Source: Sphingobium nicotianae
Lineage (GTDB): Bacteria; Pseudomonadota; Alphaproteobacteria; Sphingomonadales; Sphingomonadaceae
Assembly (NCBI RefSeq): GCF_018603885.1
Contig: NZ_JAHGAW010000013.1
Location: forward strand, 116,888 to 180,887
DNA: 64,000 bases
Reading direction: 5' to 3'
Both the position numbers and the translations under genes were made by a program. A model generated the notes under the pieces. It was not told where the DNA came from, did no database searches, and was given only the letters and a program-made list of their open reading frames with translations. Below, piece after piece: positions 35,872 through 43,776 of this stretch (position 1 is the first letter of the stretch; each line of letters begins with the position of its first letter).

Positions 35872-36210
35872 ATGACCTATGTCGTGACCGACGCATGCAT
35901 TCGTTGCAAATATATGGACTGCGTCGAGGTCTGCCCCGTCGATTGCTTCTATGAGGGCGAGAATATGCTCGTCATCAATCCCAACGAGTGCATCGACTGC
36001 GGCGTGTGCGAGCCGGAATGCCCGGCCGAGGCGATCCTGCCCGACACCGAGGGCGGCCTCGAGAAGTGGATGGAGCTCAACGCGCAATATAGCGCGGAGT
36101 GGCCCAATATCACCACGAAGGGCGAGCAGCCCGCCGATGCCGACGAGCATAAGGGCGAGAGCGGCAAGTTCGAGAAATATTTCTCCGCCGAACCGGGCCA
36201 GGGTAGCTGA
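35872..36210 (+). CDS. fdxA: 7Fe ferredoxin FdxA
   Basis: This 112-residue ferredoxin carries one [3Fe-4S] and one [4Fe-4S] cluster. The N-terminal ligands are [17 protein letters not shown]. The second set is [12 protein letters not shown]. The C-terminal extension with [17 protein letters not shown] is typical of the FdxA family in proteobacteria. The physiological partner is not shown by the context. Confidence 0.97.
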   Translation: MTYVVTDACIRCKYMDCVEVCPVDCFYEGENMLVINPNECIDCGVCEPECPAEAILPDTEGGLEKWMELNAQYSAEWPNITTKGEQPADADEHKGESGKFEKYFSAEPGQGS

Positions 36211-36222
36211 CCCGCCACCGTT

Positions 36223-36246
36223 AACCTCTTGTGTTCATAAGAGGTT
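36223..36246 (+). terminator. Hairpin after fdxA
   Basis: AACCTCTT (36223-36230) pairs perfectly with AAGAGGTT (36239-36246) across an eight-base loop, twelve bases after the fdxA stop. It lacks a T-tract, so it may be a 3' stabiliser or a weak terminator. Confidence 0.5.
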
Positions 36247-36453
36247 CAGCCGACTTGCGATAAAGATCATGGTATCGGCCTACTGTCTCTGACGGCGGCT
36301 GCTATCGTCGTTTCGGGCATTCAGCACTGATGTCCGGAAAGGGATGGGGAGCGGCGAGACGCCACCAATGGTGTGCCGACCCGACGTAAAAACGCAAAAT
36401 ATTGGCGATTGCATGTTTAGCAGGCTGGTAATTTTGTTACGAATCTGTTAAGA

Positions 36454-36476
36454 AGGCCCGGAAGCGGCCTCTTTTT
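36454..36476 (+). terminator. Intrinsic terminator in the carD leader
   Basis: AGGCC (36454-36458) and GGCCT (36466-36470) form a short stem followed by C and six T residues. No gene ends here: fdxA stopped 240 bases before and carD begins 112 bases after. It is therefore the end of an unseen short transcript or an attenuator of carD. Confidence 0.65.
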
Positions 36477-36498
36477 TGCCGCCCAGGAGTGTTTGCGC

Positions 36499-36570
36499 AT
36501 GGCCTATGGCTGGCACTGGAACGATCTCACGGTAACAGTGTTCCGCACTATCACTCGTCTAACAAAATAA
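36499..36570 (+). CDS. Candidate 23-residue leader peptide upstream of carD
   Basis: An ATG at 36499 is preceded by CAGGAG (36484-36489) at ideal spacing. It opens a 23-codon frame (MAYGWHWNDLTVTVFRTITR, then LTK) ending at TAA 36568-36570, 18 bases before the carD ATG. The peptide has two Trp and no obvious run of a regulatory amino acid. The ribosome site is as good as that of any gene here, but conservation is untested, so it may be a chance ORF. Confidence 0.4.
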   Translation: MAYGWHWNDLTVTVFRTITRLTK

Positions 36571-36588
36571 AAAGAAAGGTTCGCAAGC

Positions 36589-37119
36589 ATGGCTGCTAAA
36601 GCGCTGTCCTTCGATGTCGGCGACTACGTTGTTTACCCCAAGCACGGGGTGGGCCGGGTTATCGAACTGCAAAGCCAGAAGATCGCCGGGATCGACCTCG
36701 AACTCTATGTGCTGCGTTTCGAGAAGGAGCGCATGACCCTGCGCGTTCCGACCAACAAGGCCGAAAGCGTCGGGATGCGCAAGCTCTCGTCGGACAAGAC
36801 GCTGGGCGAAGCGCTCGAGACGCTCAAGGGCAAGCCCAAGGTCAAGCGCACCATGTGGTCGCGCCGCGCCCAGGAATATGAAGCGAAGATCAATTCGGGC
36901 GACCTTGTGTCGATCGCCGAAGTGACGCGCGACCTGTTCCGCGCCGACGATCAGCCCGAGCAGAGCTATTCCGAGCGCCAGATTTTCGAGGCGGCCTCCA
37001 GCCGCCTTGCCCGTGAGCTCGCGGCGATGGAAGAAGTGGACGAGGCGACCGCCCTCAAGAAGATCCTGCGCATCCTCAATGAGGCAGCGCCGAAATATGC
37101 CAAGCTGGCTGTCGACTGA
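36589..37119 (+). CDS. carD: CarD family transcriptional regulator
   Basis: This 176-residue protein has the N-terminal RNA-polymerase-interacting domain (FDVGDYVVYPKHGVGRVIELQ, like the RID of TRCF) and a helical DNA-contacting C-terminal part (e.g. RRAQEYEAKINSGDL and LARELAAMEEVDEATALKKIL). CarD proteins stabilise open complexes, notably at rRNA promoters. AAAGAAAGG upstream of ATG 36589 is the ribosome site. The long leader with a terminator is described separately. Confidence 0.95.
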   Translation: MAAKALSFDVGDYVVYPKHGVGRVIELQSQKIAGIDLELYVLRFEKERMTLRVPTNKAESVGMRKLSSDKTLGEALETLKGKPKVKRTMWSRRAQEYEAKINSGDLVSIAEVTRDLFRADDQPEQSYSERQIFEAASSRLARELAAMEEVDEATALKKILRILNEAAPKYAKLAVD

Positions 37120-37146
37120 CCGATCCGGCTTCGTGATGCATGTGGG

Positions 37147-37182
37147 GGGCGGTTCCGGTCACGGTGCCGCCCTTTTTCTTTT
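37147..37182 (+). terminator. Terminator of carD
   Basis: GGGCGG (37147-37152) pairs with CCGCCC (37167-37172), with an inner CCG/CGG pairing, and is followed by TTTTTCTTTT. Confidence 0.85.
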
Positions 37183-37249
37183 ATAAGGATGGCCTTGGCG
37201 TGCGTCGGTGGCTGCTGTATTAGCGTGTCAATACAGTCTGGAGGATGAG

Positions 37250-38002
37250 ATGAAGGACAAAACCCGTCTGGTGATCACCGGTGCCGTCGCGATCGCCGCG
37301 GTAGCCGCGACGGTGGGCGGGCATGGCTTTCACATCAATCTCGGCGATGACGAGGCCCGGGCCGAGACGACCCGCGTTCTGCCCAATCTCCGGAATTTCG
37401 ATGGCGTGACGCTGGTTGGTCCGGACGATGTCATCGTCACGCAGGGGCGCGACTTCTCGGTCAAGGCGGAGGGTGATCCTGACGCGCTTGATCAGCTCAA
37501 CATCTATGTCAGGGACGGCGCACTCTATGTGGGCCGCAAGGACGGGGGCTGGACGGGTCACCGTGACGGCCACGCGACGATCCACGTCACGCTGCCGGCA
37601 CTGTCCCATGCCTCGCTGACCGGCTCGGGCGACCTGGATATCGACAAGCTCGCCGGCAAGCAGGCCAAGGCGGAAATTACCGGGCCGGGCAATCTCTCCA
37701 TCGCCGCGCTGACGGCCGAGACGGCCGAGCTGGCATTGACCGGCTCGGGCAATCTCACCGTTGGCGGCAAGGCCGCAACCGCCCTGCTCACCACGACGGG
37801 CTCGGGCGACATCGATGCCGACAAGCTCGTCGCGGACACCGCCGCGCTCAAGCTGATCGGCTCGGGCGATGTCCAGGCCCGTGCCACCAGGAGCGCCGCC
37901 ATCTCCATCATGGGAACGGGCGACGCGCAGGTGCGCGGAACCGCCTCGTGCACCGTCACCAAAATGGGCACGGGAGAAGCCGAATGCAGCACGACAGGCT
38001 GA
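37250..38002 (+). CDS. Exported GIN-domain (DUF2807) adhesin-like protein, copy 1
   Basis: This 250-residue protein starts at ATG 37250 after GGAGGATGAG. It has an N-terminal hydrophobic segment (residues about 6-24) and a head GIN domain, a beta-helix-like fold with repeated Gly-Ser-Gly turns (LTGSGDLDIDKL, LTGSGNLTVGGKA, TTGSGDIDADKL, LIGSGDVQARA). It ends with a Cys-containing TASCTVTKMGTGEAEC. The second GIN gene overlaps it by 19 bases. The function is unknown; such proteins are surface or periplasmic. Confidence 0.85.
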   Translation: MKDKTRLVITGAVAIAAVAATVGGHGFHINLGDDEARAETTRVLPNLRNFDGVTLVGPDDVIVTQGRDFSVKAEGDPDALDQLNIYVRDGALYVGRKDGGWTGHRDGHATIHVTLPALSHASLTGSGDLDIDKLAGKQAKAEITGPGNLSIAALTAETAELALTGSGNLTVGGKAATALLTTTGSGDIDADKLVADTAALKLIGSGDVQARATRSAAISIMGTGDAQVRGTASCTVTKMGTGEAECSTTG

Positions 38003-38709
38003 ACGTTCCGGCGCTGACGGGTGTCCTGGCCGGCCTCCTGCTCGCGGCGGCACCAGCCCAGGCCGCGACACGCGGTTTCATCGTCACCGATTTCGACAGC
38101 CTTCGCCTGGAAGCGCCGATCGACATCAGCATCGAGACCGGCCGGGGTATCTCGGCGCGGGGCGAAGGCGCGGCCGAGCTGCTGGAGCGGATTGATCTCA
38201 CCGTCTCCGCCCGCGTGCTCACCATTCGCCTGCGGCCCTCGCCCTTCGACACGCGCGGCGCAAGCAACAGTGGCCCGGTGCGCCTGACGCTGAGCGCGCC
38301 GAACCTGCGCCGCATCCAGCTCTCCGGCGCCGGCTCGATCAGGGCCAGGGGCCTCGACAAGCTGCGCGCGGAGGTCATGTCGACGGGCAGCGGCAGCATT
38401 GCCATATCAGGGATCGAGAGCGATACGTTGACGGTCGGGCTGCTGGGATCCGGCGCCATGCAGCTCGCCGGCAATGCCAAAAGCCTCAACGTGCGGGTTT
38501 CGGGCAGCGGTGCGTTCGATGCCAAGGCGCTCAAAGCCGCCGATCTCGACCTGACACTGGACGGCTCGGCCAATGCCGATGTGACGGCGGACCGCACCGC
38601 CAAGATCGTTGCGATCGGCCCCGGAAGCATTGCCGTCGCCGGCAAGGCGGCCTGCACCGTGCGTCATGCCGGCAGCGGGACGGTACGGTGCGGCACGCAG
38701 ACCTACTGA
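37984..38709 (+). CDS. Exported GIN-domain (DUF2807) protein, copy 2
   Basis: This 241-residue paralogue of the upstream gene has a signal peptide (LTGVLAGLLLAAAPAQAA) and the same GIN-type beta-helix (LSGAGSIRARGL, STGSGSIAISGI, LLGSGAMQLAGN, VSGSGAFDAKAL). It also ends with a Cys pair (KAACTVRHAGSGTVRC). The ATG at 37984 has GGGAGAA upstream and lies inside the end of the first gene. A tandem duplication followed by divergence is likely. Confidence 0.84.
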   Translation: MQHDRLNVPALTGVLAGLLLAAAPAQAATRGFIVTDFDSLRLEAPIDISIETGRGISARGEGAAELLERIDLTVSARVLTIRLRPSPFDTRGASNSGPVRLTLSAPNLRRIQLSGAGSIRARGLDKLRAEVMSTGSGSIAISGIESDTLTVGLLGSGAMQLAGNAKSLNVRVSGSGAFDAKALKAADLDLTLDGSANADVTADRTAKIVAIGPGSIAVAGKAACTVRHAGSGTVRCGTQTY

Positions 38710-38720
38710 TAAGCGCGCCC

Positions 38721-38756
38721 AAAAAAAGAGAGCGCCGGAAGATCCGACGCCCTCTC
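38721..38756 (-). terminator. Terminator of the PEP-CTERM gene
   Basis: On the minus strand a GAGAGGGCGTCGGA / TCCGGCGCTCTC stem is followed by seven T residues. It lies 24 bases after the PEP-CTERM gene stop and also faces the end of the GIN genes. Confidence 0.75.
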
Positions 38757-38779
38757 ATTCCCACCCAGACAGGGAAAAC

Positions 38780-39457
38780 TCAGGCGAATTGAACGTTCTT
38801 GGCGCGACGACGCATCGCGGCACCGGTGACCGCCATGCCGGCGATCATCAGCGCCCAGCTTGCGGGTTCCGGAACAGCCGGCGGCGGAGCGGCAGCGAGC
38901 GTGATATCGACCTGCTTCACCTGGTCGAGACGATCCGAGCCGCTCGACAGAATGATCGACTTGAAGACCTGGCCAGGCGATGCCGTCAGGTAAAATGAGC
39001 GATTGGCCGGATTCTTGAAATCGCTGACCAGGAACACTTCCGGCAGGCCACTCAGGAAATTCGCGGTCACGGTGAGCGTGCCCGGATTTTGGTTGCTGAC
39101 GTCAGCATTGTTGAACTGCAGCGAGAACTCAATCGCGTTGAAGCCAAAGGCATAGTTGTCCAGCGCGATGGTCAGCGTGTTCCACGGGCTGGCATTCACC
39201 GTCGGATCGTTGATCTGCGCATAGCCGCTGCCGCTCGTCACATGCACCGTCGTGTTGCCGGTGAACTTGACCAGCGCACTCTCGGTGGTCGTGATGCCGA
39301 AGACGCTCGCGCCATTGTCGGGGTGCGAAGCGTCCGAGAATGCTTTCACCTTGTTGTCGATCGCGGGGCTGTTGCCTTCGAAGAAGGCGGCTGCCGATGC
39401 AGCCTGTGCCGTAACGGCAGCGCCCACCAGAAGCGCCGAAACGATAAACTTGTTCAT
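38780..39457 (-). CDS. Secreted PEPxxWA-CTERM protein
   Basis: This 225-residue protein has a signal peptide (MNKFIVSALLVGAAVTAQAASA), a beta-rich body without Cys, and a C-terminal sorting signal. The signal is VPEPASWALMIAGMAVTGAA followed by the basic MRRRAKN. The PEP-xx-W-A-L-M-I form is the alphaproteobacterial variety, processed by exosortases and usually tied to EPS secretion. No exosortase is in the window. It probably reaches the surface or EPS matrix (inference). Confidence 0.9.
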   Translation of the reverse strand: MNKFIVSALLVGAAVTAQAASAAAFFEGNSPAIDNKVKAFSDASHPDNGASVFGITTTESALVKFTGNTTVHVTSGSGYAQINDPTVNASPWNTLTIALDNYAFGFNAIEFSLQFNNADVSNQNPGTLTVTANFLSGLPEVFLVSDFKNPANRSFYLTASPGQVFKSIILSSGSDRLDQVKQVDITLAAAPPPAVPEPASWALMIAGMAVTGAAMRRRAKNVQFA

Positions 39458-39785
39458 TATCCCACCTTTCTAAATTCCCCTGTCGATCAGCGGCATGGCC
39501 GTTCCAGGGGCGGTTCCTCATCCCACGAATCGGAACCTTCGATGTCGGTGGTTTAGACCGATTCGAAGATTTTTTCCACTTTATTAACTATCCATATCAT
39601 GTGATTAGCCAAACCGTCTCGAATGGGGACATTTTTATCTTGTACTCAATTTAGAAGTATACTTCACAAGTTATATTTTTACTTATTCATTACGATATAT
39701 ATCGTTAGTTAGATAAGTGACCGTAATGCGAGGAAAACGGCCGCACGAGATAAGGGGCTCTGCGGAGATACAGCCATGACCCGCT
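39458..39785. promoter_or_regulatory. AT-rich control region upstream of the PEP-CTERM gene
   Basis: This 328-base gap is much richer in A+T (about 39560-39715) than its surroundings. It holds two perfect palindromes, GAAGTATACTTC (39654-39665) and ACGATATATATCGT (39692-39705). It should carry the promoter of the PEP-CTERM gene (start at 39457). On its other side the minus-strand beta-barrel gene ends. No gene is seen here. Confidence 0.5.
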
Positions 39786-40589
39786 TCAGAACCGCGCGGC
39801 ATAACCGATCGATAACGCCACGTCGGGACTGTCGCGGTTGAGCCCGAGCACGCCGCCCAGATCCCACTGGCTGTTCTTGCCAGCCTGCCAGGCGAGTGCC
39901 AGGCCGTCCAGCGCCTGCGTCGTGTGGCCATCGGGGTCTTCGTCGCGATAGAGCGAGACTTCCTCGGCAAGGGAAAGGTGATCGGCAAGATCGATCTGCA
40001 GCCCCGCGACCGAGCCATAGCCGAGATGGCGGCCCCGCCCGTCGCCATTGACGACCGCATCGATGCGTGGCGTGGCGGCCAGCGCCAGACCGTGACCAAG
40101 GTCGAAACTCAGCGGCACGATCAGCCCAGCGCCCCAGTCGCCCCTGCCGACCGGCGACCGCCCGACGGGGAGGCTCGCATAGGGCATGAGCGCGACGGAC
40201 AAGCCCGATCCGTCGGGATTATGCAGATTGTGCCGCAGCGCGAGGGTGACGTCGCCGGCGGCGGTCGCGCGATCGATCGCGCCGGCGCTTGCATCGCGCA
40301 CGCGGACATGGCCGAGCGCGGTCCAGCCGATCTGCACTTCCGTGTCGCCGGTCACGCCATAGCGCAGCAGCGTGTCGCCGGTGATCAGCGTGTCGGTGCG
40401 CACCGGCCCCCGGTCGTCGCGGGTCCAGTCCGCAAGGCCCAGTTCCAGCACGGCATGGCCCTTGTCCACCGTGCAGGCCGGCGTGCCAAGGCCGGGCCGG
40501 TCGGCGCACAGATCGCGCAGATCCTCGCTTCGGGCCAGCCCGCTTGCAGCCAACAGCGCAAGGCCGAGCAACCGAACCGATCCTCTCAC
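39786..40589 (-). CDS. Outer-membrane beta-barrel transporter-like protein
   Basis: This 267-residue protein has a signal peptide (VRLLGLALLAASGLARS), two early Cys in LCADRPGLGTPACTVDKG, and a barrel-like C-terminal part ending ALSIGYAARF. It is similar in layout to the phenol meta-pathway outer-membrane proteins (PF13557 type), an inference from pattern. The GTG at 40589 overlaps the Rsh stop by four bases (GTGA). The longer open frame upstream is antisense-like and discarded. The function is unknown. Confidence 0.75.
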   Translation of the reverse strand: MRGSVRLLGLALLAASGLARSEDLRDLCADRPGLGTPACTVDKGHAVLELGLADWTRDDRGPVRTDTLITGDTLLRYGVTGDTEVQIGWTALGHVRVRDASAGAIDRATAAGDVTLALRHNLHNPDGSGLSVALMPYASLPVGRSPVGRGDWGAGLIVPLSFDLGHGLALAATPRIDAVVNGDGRGRHLGYGSVAGLQIDLADHLSLAEEVSLYRDEDPDGHTTQALDGLALAWQAGKNSQWDLGGVLGLNRDSPDVALSIGYAARF

Positions 40590-42679
40590 ACGCGCTCCGC
40601 CTGTACCACCGGGTCGATCGCCCGCAGCGCCGAGAGGATGCGCGCGACATGGCTCGCATCCTCTACCTCGATGTCGATCAGGTCGGTGTGGAATGGCCCC
40701 TCGCGATTGACCAACTGCAGGTTGAGGATGTTCGCCTTGCTGGCCCCGAAGATGTTCGCCACCGCCGCGAGCGCACCCGGCTGGTTCTTGACGATCACCG
40801 AAAGGCGCGCGGTGCCGCCCTTTGCCTCGCTGTCCCAGCTCAGATCCACCCAGTCGGCATCCTGCCCGGTCTCCAGCGCCAGGCAATCGATCGTGTGCAC
40901 CTCGATCGGCTCGCCCGGCCGGCGCAGGCCGACGATGCGGTCGCCCGGCACCGGGTGGCAGCATTCCGAGAGCGTGAAAGCGATGCCCGGCGTCAGGCCG
41001 AGAATGGAGACGGCCTGCGCCTGCGGCTTCTTCTTGCGGCCGCTCGCCGCCTCCTCGACGCTGCCGGGCACCAGCGCGTTGAGCACTTCGTCGTCCGAGA
41101 CGCTACGGGTTGCGATGGCGATCATCAGCGCCGCCTTGTCCTCCAGCTTCAGCCGCTTGATCGCGGCCTTCTCGGCCTTGTCCCCAATCTCGACCGGCAG
41201 TCGGGAGACGATCTCCTCGTAAAGCTTGGCGCCCAGCGTGATCATTTCGGCGCGCTGTTGCTGGCGGATGAAGCGGCGGATGGCGGCGCGCGCCTTGCCG
41301 GTGACGGCGAAGCTCAGCCATCCTGGCTGCGGTTCCTGCGCGTCGGATTTGAGGATTTCGACCTGATCGCCATTCTCGAGTTGCGTGCGCAGCGGCATCA
41401 CGCGTCCGTTGATCTTCGCGCCAACCGTCTGGTTGCCGAGCTTCGTGTGCACCGCATAGGCGAAGTCGACCGGCGTCGATCCCTTGGGGAGCTGCTGAAG
41501 CTCACCCTTGGGCGTGAAGGCGAAGATGCGGTCCTGATACATCGCCATGCGGGTATGCTCGAGCAACTCGTCGGCGTCCTGGCTCTGCTCGAGGATCTCG
41601 ACGAGATCGCGCAGCCAGCCCGCCTGGCCGTCCGGCTGGTTCTCGTGTTGCTTGTAGGCCCAGTGCGCGGCGAGGCCGAACTCGCTGTCGCGGTGCATGC
41701 GCTCGGAGCGAATCTGGATTTCGATCCTGGCATTTTCGTCGTGAATGACCGTGGTGTGCAGCGACTGATAGCCGTTGCGCTTGGGCGTCGAGATGTAATC
41801 CTTGAACCGGCCCGGCACCATCTTGTGCCGCTGATGAATCAGGCCGAGCGCGCGATAGCAATCGTCCGTGTTGTCGGTGATCACGCGAAACGCCATGATA
41901 TCGCTGAGCTGCTCGAAGCTGATGTGGCGCTCCTGCGTCTTGCGCCAGATCGAATAAGGATGCTTCTCGCGGCCGAAGACGGAGACGCGCATGCCCGCCG
42001 AGGTCAGCATCGCCTGGAGCTGTCCGGCGATGCGCTTGACCTTGTCCTCGCCGCCTTCCTTGAGCTGGGCGAGGCGCCGCGTGACGCTCTCATAGGCTTC
42101 CGGCTCGAGCTGCTGGAAGGCGAGCAACTGCATCTCGCGCATGAACTCGTACATGCCGATACGCTCGGCGAGCGGCGCATAGATGTCCATCGTCTCGCGC
42201 GCGATGCGCCGGCGCTTCTCTTCCTTTGGAATGAAGTGGAGCGTGCGCATATTGTGGAGCCGGTCGGCCAGCTTGACGAGCAGCACGCGGATGTCGTCCG
42301 ACATGGCGAGCAGGAACTTGCGCAGATTCTCCGCAGCACGCTGATTTTCGCTTTGCGCCTCGATCTTGCTCAGCTTGGTGACGCCATCGACCAGCCGCGC
42401 GACATCCTTGCCGAACAGTCGCTCGATTTCCTCGGTCGTGGTCAGCGTGTCCTCGATCGTGTCGTGCAGCAGCGCGGTTACGATCGTCTGATCGTCGAGA
42501 AACAGCTCGGTGAGGATGCCCGCCACTTCGATCGGATGGCTGAAATAGGGGTCGCCGCTCGCGCGCTTCTGGCTGCCATGCTTGGCGACCGAGAACACAT
42601 AGGCGCGGTTGATCAGCGCCTCGTCGGCGTCCGGATCATAGGTCTTGACCCGCTCGACAAGTTCATACTGCCGCAACAT
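40586..42679 (-). CDS. rsh: Bifunctional (p)ppGpp synthetase/hydrolase (RelA/SpoT homologue)
   Basis: This 697-residue stringent-response enzyme has the HD hydrolase domain (FSHPIEVAGIL and HDTIEDT, residues about 40-85), the synthetase domain (about 230-340, with YQSLHTTVI), and a TGS domain (FTPKGELQQLPKGSTPVDFAY). A zinc-finger-like CCHPVPGD and a C-terminal ACT domain follow. Both catalytic domains look intact, so it is likely the single Rsh of the cell. The next gene is translationally coupled. Confidence 0.97.
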   Translation of the reverse strand: MLRQYELVERVKTYDPDADEALINRAYVFSVAKHGSQKRASGDPYFSHPIEVAGILTELFLDDQTIVTALLHDTIEDTLTTTEEIERLFGKDVARLVDGVTKLSKIEAQSENQRAAENLRKFLLAMSDDIRVLLVKLADRLHNMRTLHFIPKEEKRRRIARETMDIYAPLAERIGMYEFMREMQLLAFQQLEPEAYESVTRRLAQLKEGGEDKVKRIAGQLQAMLTSAGMRVSVFGREKHPYSIWRKTQERHISFEQLSDIMAFRVITDNTDDCYRALGLIHQRHKMVPGRFKDYISTPKRNGYQSLHTTVIHDENARIEIQIRSERMHRDSEFGLAAHWAYKQHENQPDGQAGWLRDLVEILEQSQDADELLEHTRMAMYQDRIFAFTPKGELQQLPKGSTPVDFAYAVHTKLGNQTVGAKINGRVMPLRTQLENGDQVEILKSDAQEPQPGWLSFAVTGKARAAIRRFIRQQQRAEMITLGAKLYEEIVSRLPVEIGDKAEKAAIKRLKLEDKAALMIAIATRSVSDDEVLNALVPGSVEEAASGRKKKPQAQAVSILGLTPGIAFTLSECCHPVPGDRIVGLRRPGEPIEVHTIDCLALETGQDADWVDLSWDSEAKGGTARLSVIVKNQPGALAAVANIFGASKANILNLQLVNREGPFHTDLIDIEVEDASHVARILSALRAIDPVVQAERV

Positions 42680-42768
42680 CGCAACCCAAGATGGTGTGGC
42701 GGGGCGCCGTCGCGCAACAGAAAACTCGAATTAACCGCGACCTTGCGGCCACAGCTCCCCGAAAAGCG

Positions 42769-43104
42769 TCATTTGACGGCGAGCTTCTGTCGCTGCCGGG
42801 CAGCCGCATTGCAGCGTGCGAGCGCTTCGCCATCGAATGGGTCGCCGCCGCTGGCGAAGGTCGCGAGGGGGCCGACGGCCTTGGCAACGGCTTCGCAGAC
42901 GATCGCCGGGCGACTGTTTGCCGCCGGCGCGGTGCAACGCGCACTCGCGCACCGCCAGAGCAGGCCGTGGGCGACAAACTGTTCCTGCGGGGCGGATCCG
43001 GCAAGCATCGCGACATAGCCCATATCGGCCGCGCGGGCGGTGTGAAGTGCCGTACCGGCCAGTGCCGTTGCCAGGATCAGGTGAAGTGTCTCTCTTCGGA
43101 TCAT
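42769..43104 (-). CDS. Secreted CC_3452-family protein
   Basis: This 111-residue protein has a signal peptide (residues about 1-25, ending ALHTARA) and paired Cys in WRCASARCTAP with another in IVCEAVAK. The pattern of Cys, RPAIVC and ALARCNA matches the Caulobacter CC_3452 family of small secreted proteins known from sphingomonads (recognised from memory). It has no known function. It is a single gene divergent from the HxlR operon. Confidence 0.8.
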   Translation of the reverse strand: MIRRETLHLILATALAGTALHTARAADMGYVAMLAGSAPQEQFVAHGLLWRCASARCTAPAANSRPAIVCEAVAKAVGPLATFASGGDPFDGEALARCNAAARQRQKLAVK

Positions 43105-43254
43105 GTCATCAGCCCTCCGATTTCAGTAGCTAATCGAAACTAATATGGTCAGTATCAAAACGCAACTGGAATTTCCCGGATTCATTTCGCCAGGCAAGGC
43201 TTGCGGATCGCGCCGGGTTGGCGGCGGCCACAATATGCGCTAGCGTTGCGCGCT

Positions 43255-43776
43255 ATGGGTGCTCGCAAGGGTCTCGATGCTTTTGAGGGCTGTGCGCTGC
43301 CTGCTGCGCTGGAAGCGATGGGCGAGCGCTGGTCGTTCCTCATCCTGCGTGCTTCGTTCAACGGCATCGTCTATTTCGAAGATTTTCAGGCGACGCTCGG
43401 CATTGCCCGCAACATCCTCTCCAATCGCCTCGCGCGTCTCGTCGCCAAGGGCATCCTGACGCGCGAGCCCGTGGCGGAGGACAAACGCCGCGTCGCCTAT
43501 CGCCTGACCGAGAAGGGGCGCGGCCTTGTGCCCGTCATGATCGCGCTGCGGCAATGGGGCGAGCGCTGGAGCGGCGTGTCGCCATCCGGACCGATCCTGT
43601 CCGACTGCCGTGATCGCAAGCCGGTCCGCCCGATCACCATCCAGGCATGGGACGGCCGCCCGCTCGATCATCATGACCTGTGCTGGATCGGACGACCCGA
43701 GGATAAGGACGGGACTGCGCCCTGCCGGGACGAAGCGGTGACGAACGGCGAAACGACTGAGGGCGGCAAGCGTTGA
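43255..43776 (+). CDS. HxlR-type winged-helix transcriptional regulator
   Basis: This 173-residue protein has the HxlR wHTH (CALPAALEAMGERWSFLILR, then FQATLGIARNILSNRLARLVAKGILTREP, residues about 10-90) with an unusual C-terminal extension of about 60 residues containing Cys and Trp. The ATG at 43255 is preferred to the TTG at 43201. It is the first of three overlapping genes with the LytS-like kinase and LytTR regulator. Confidence 0.88.
   Translation: MGARKGLDAFEGCALPAALEAMGERWSFLILRASFNGIVYFEDFQATLGIARNILSNRLARLVAKGILTREPVAEDKRRVAYRLTEKGRGLVPVMIALRQWGERWSGVSPSGPILSDCRDRKPVRPITIQAWDGRPLDHHDLCWIGRPEDKDGTAPCRDEAVTNGETTEGGKR

Noticed and set aside
40544..43018. 824-codon open frame opposite the rsh gene
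   Set aside because: It mirrors the whole of rsh and parts of two neighbours. No motif is present and the Rsh domains on the other strand are clear.
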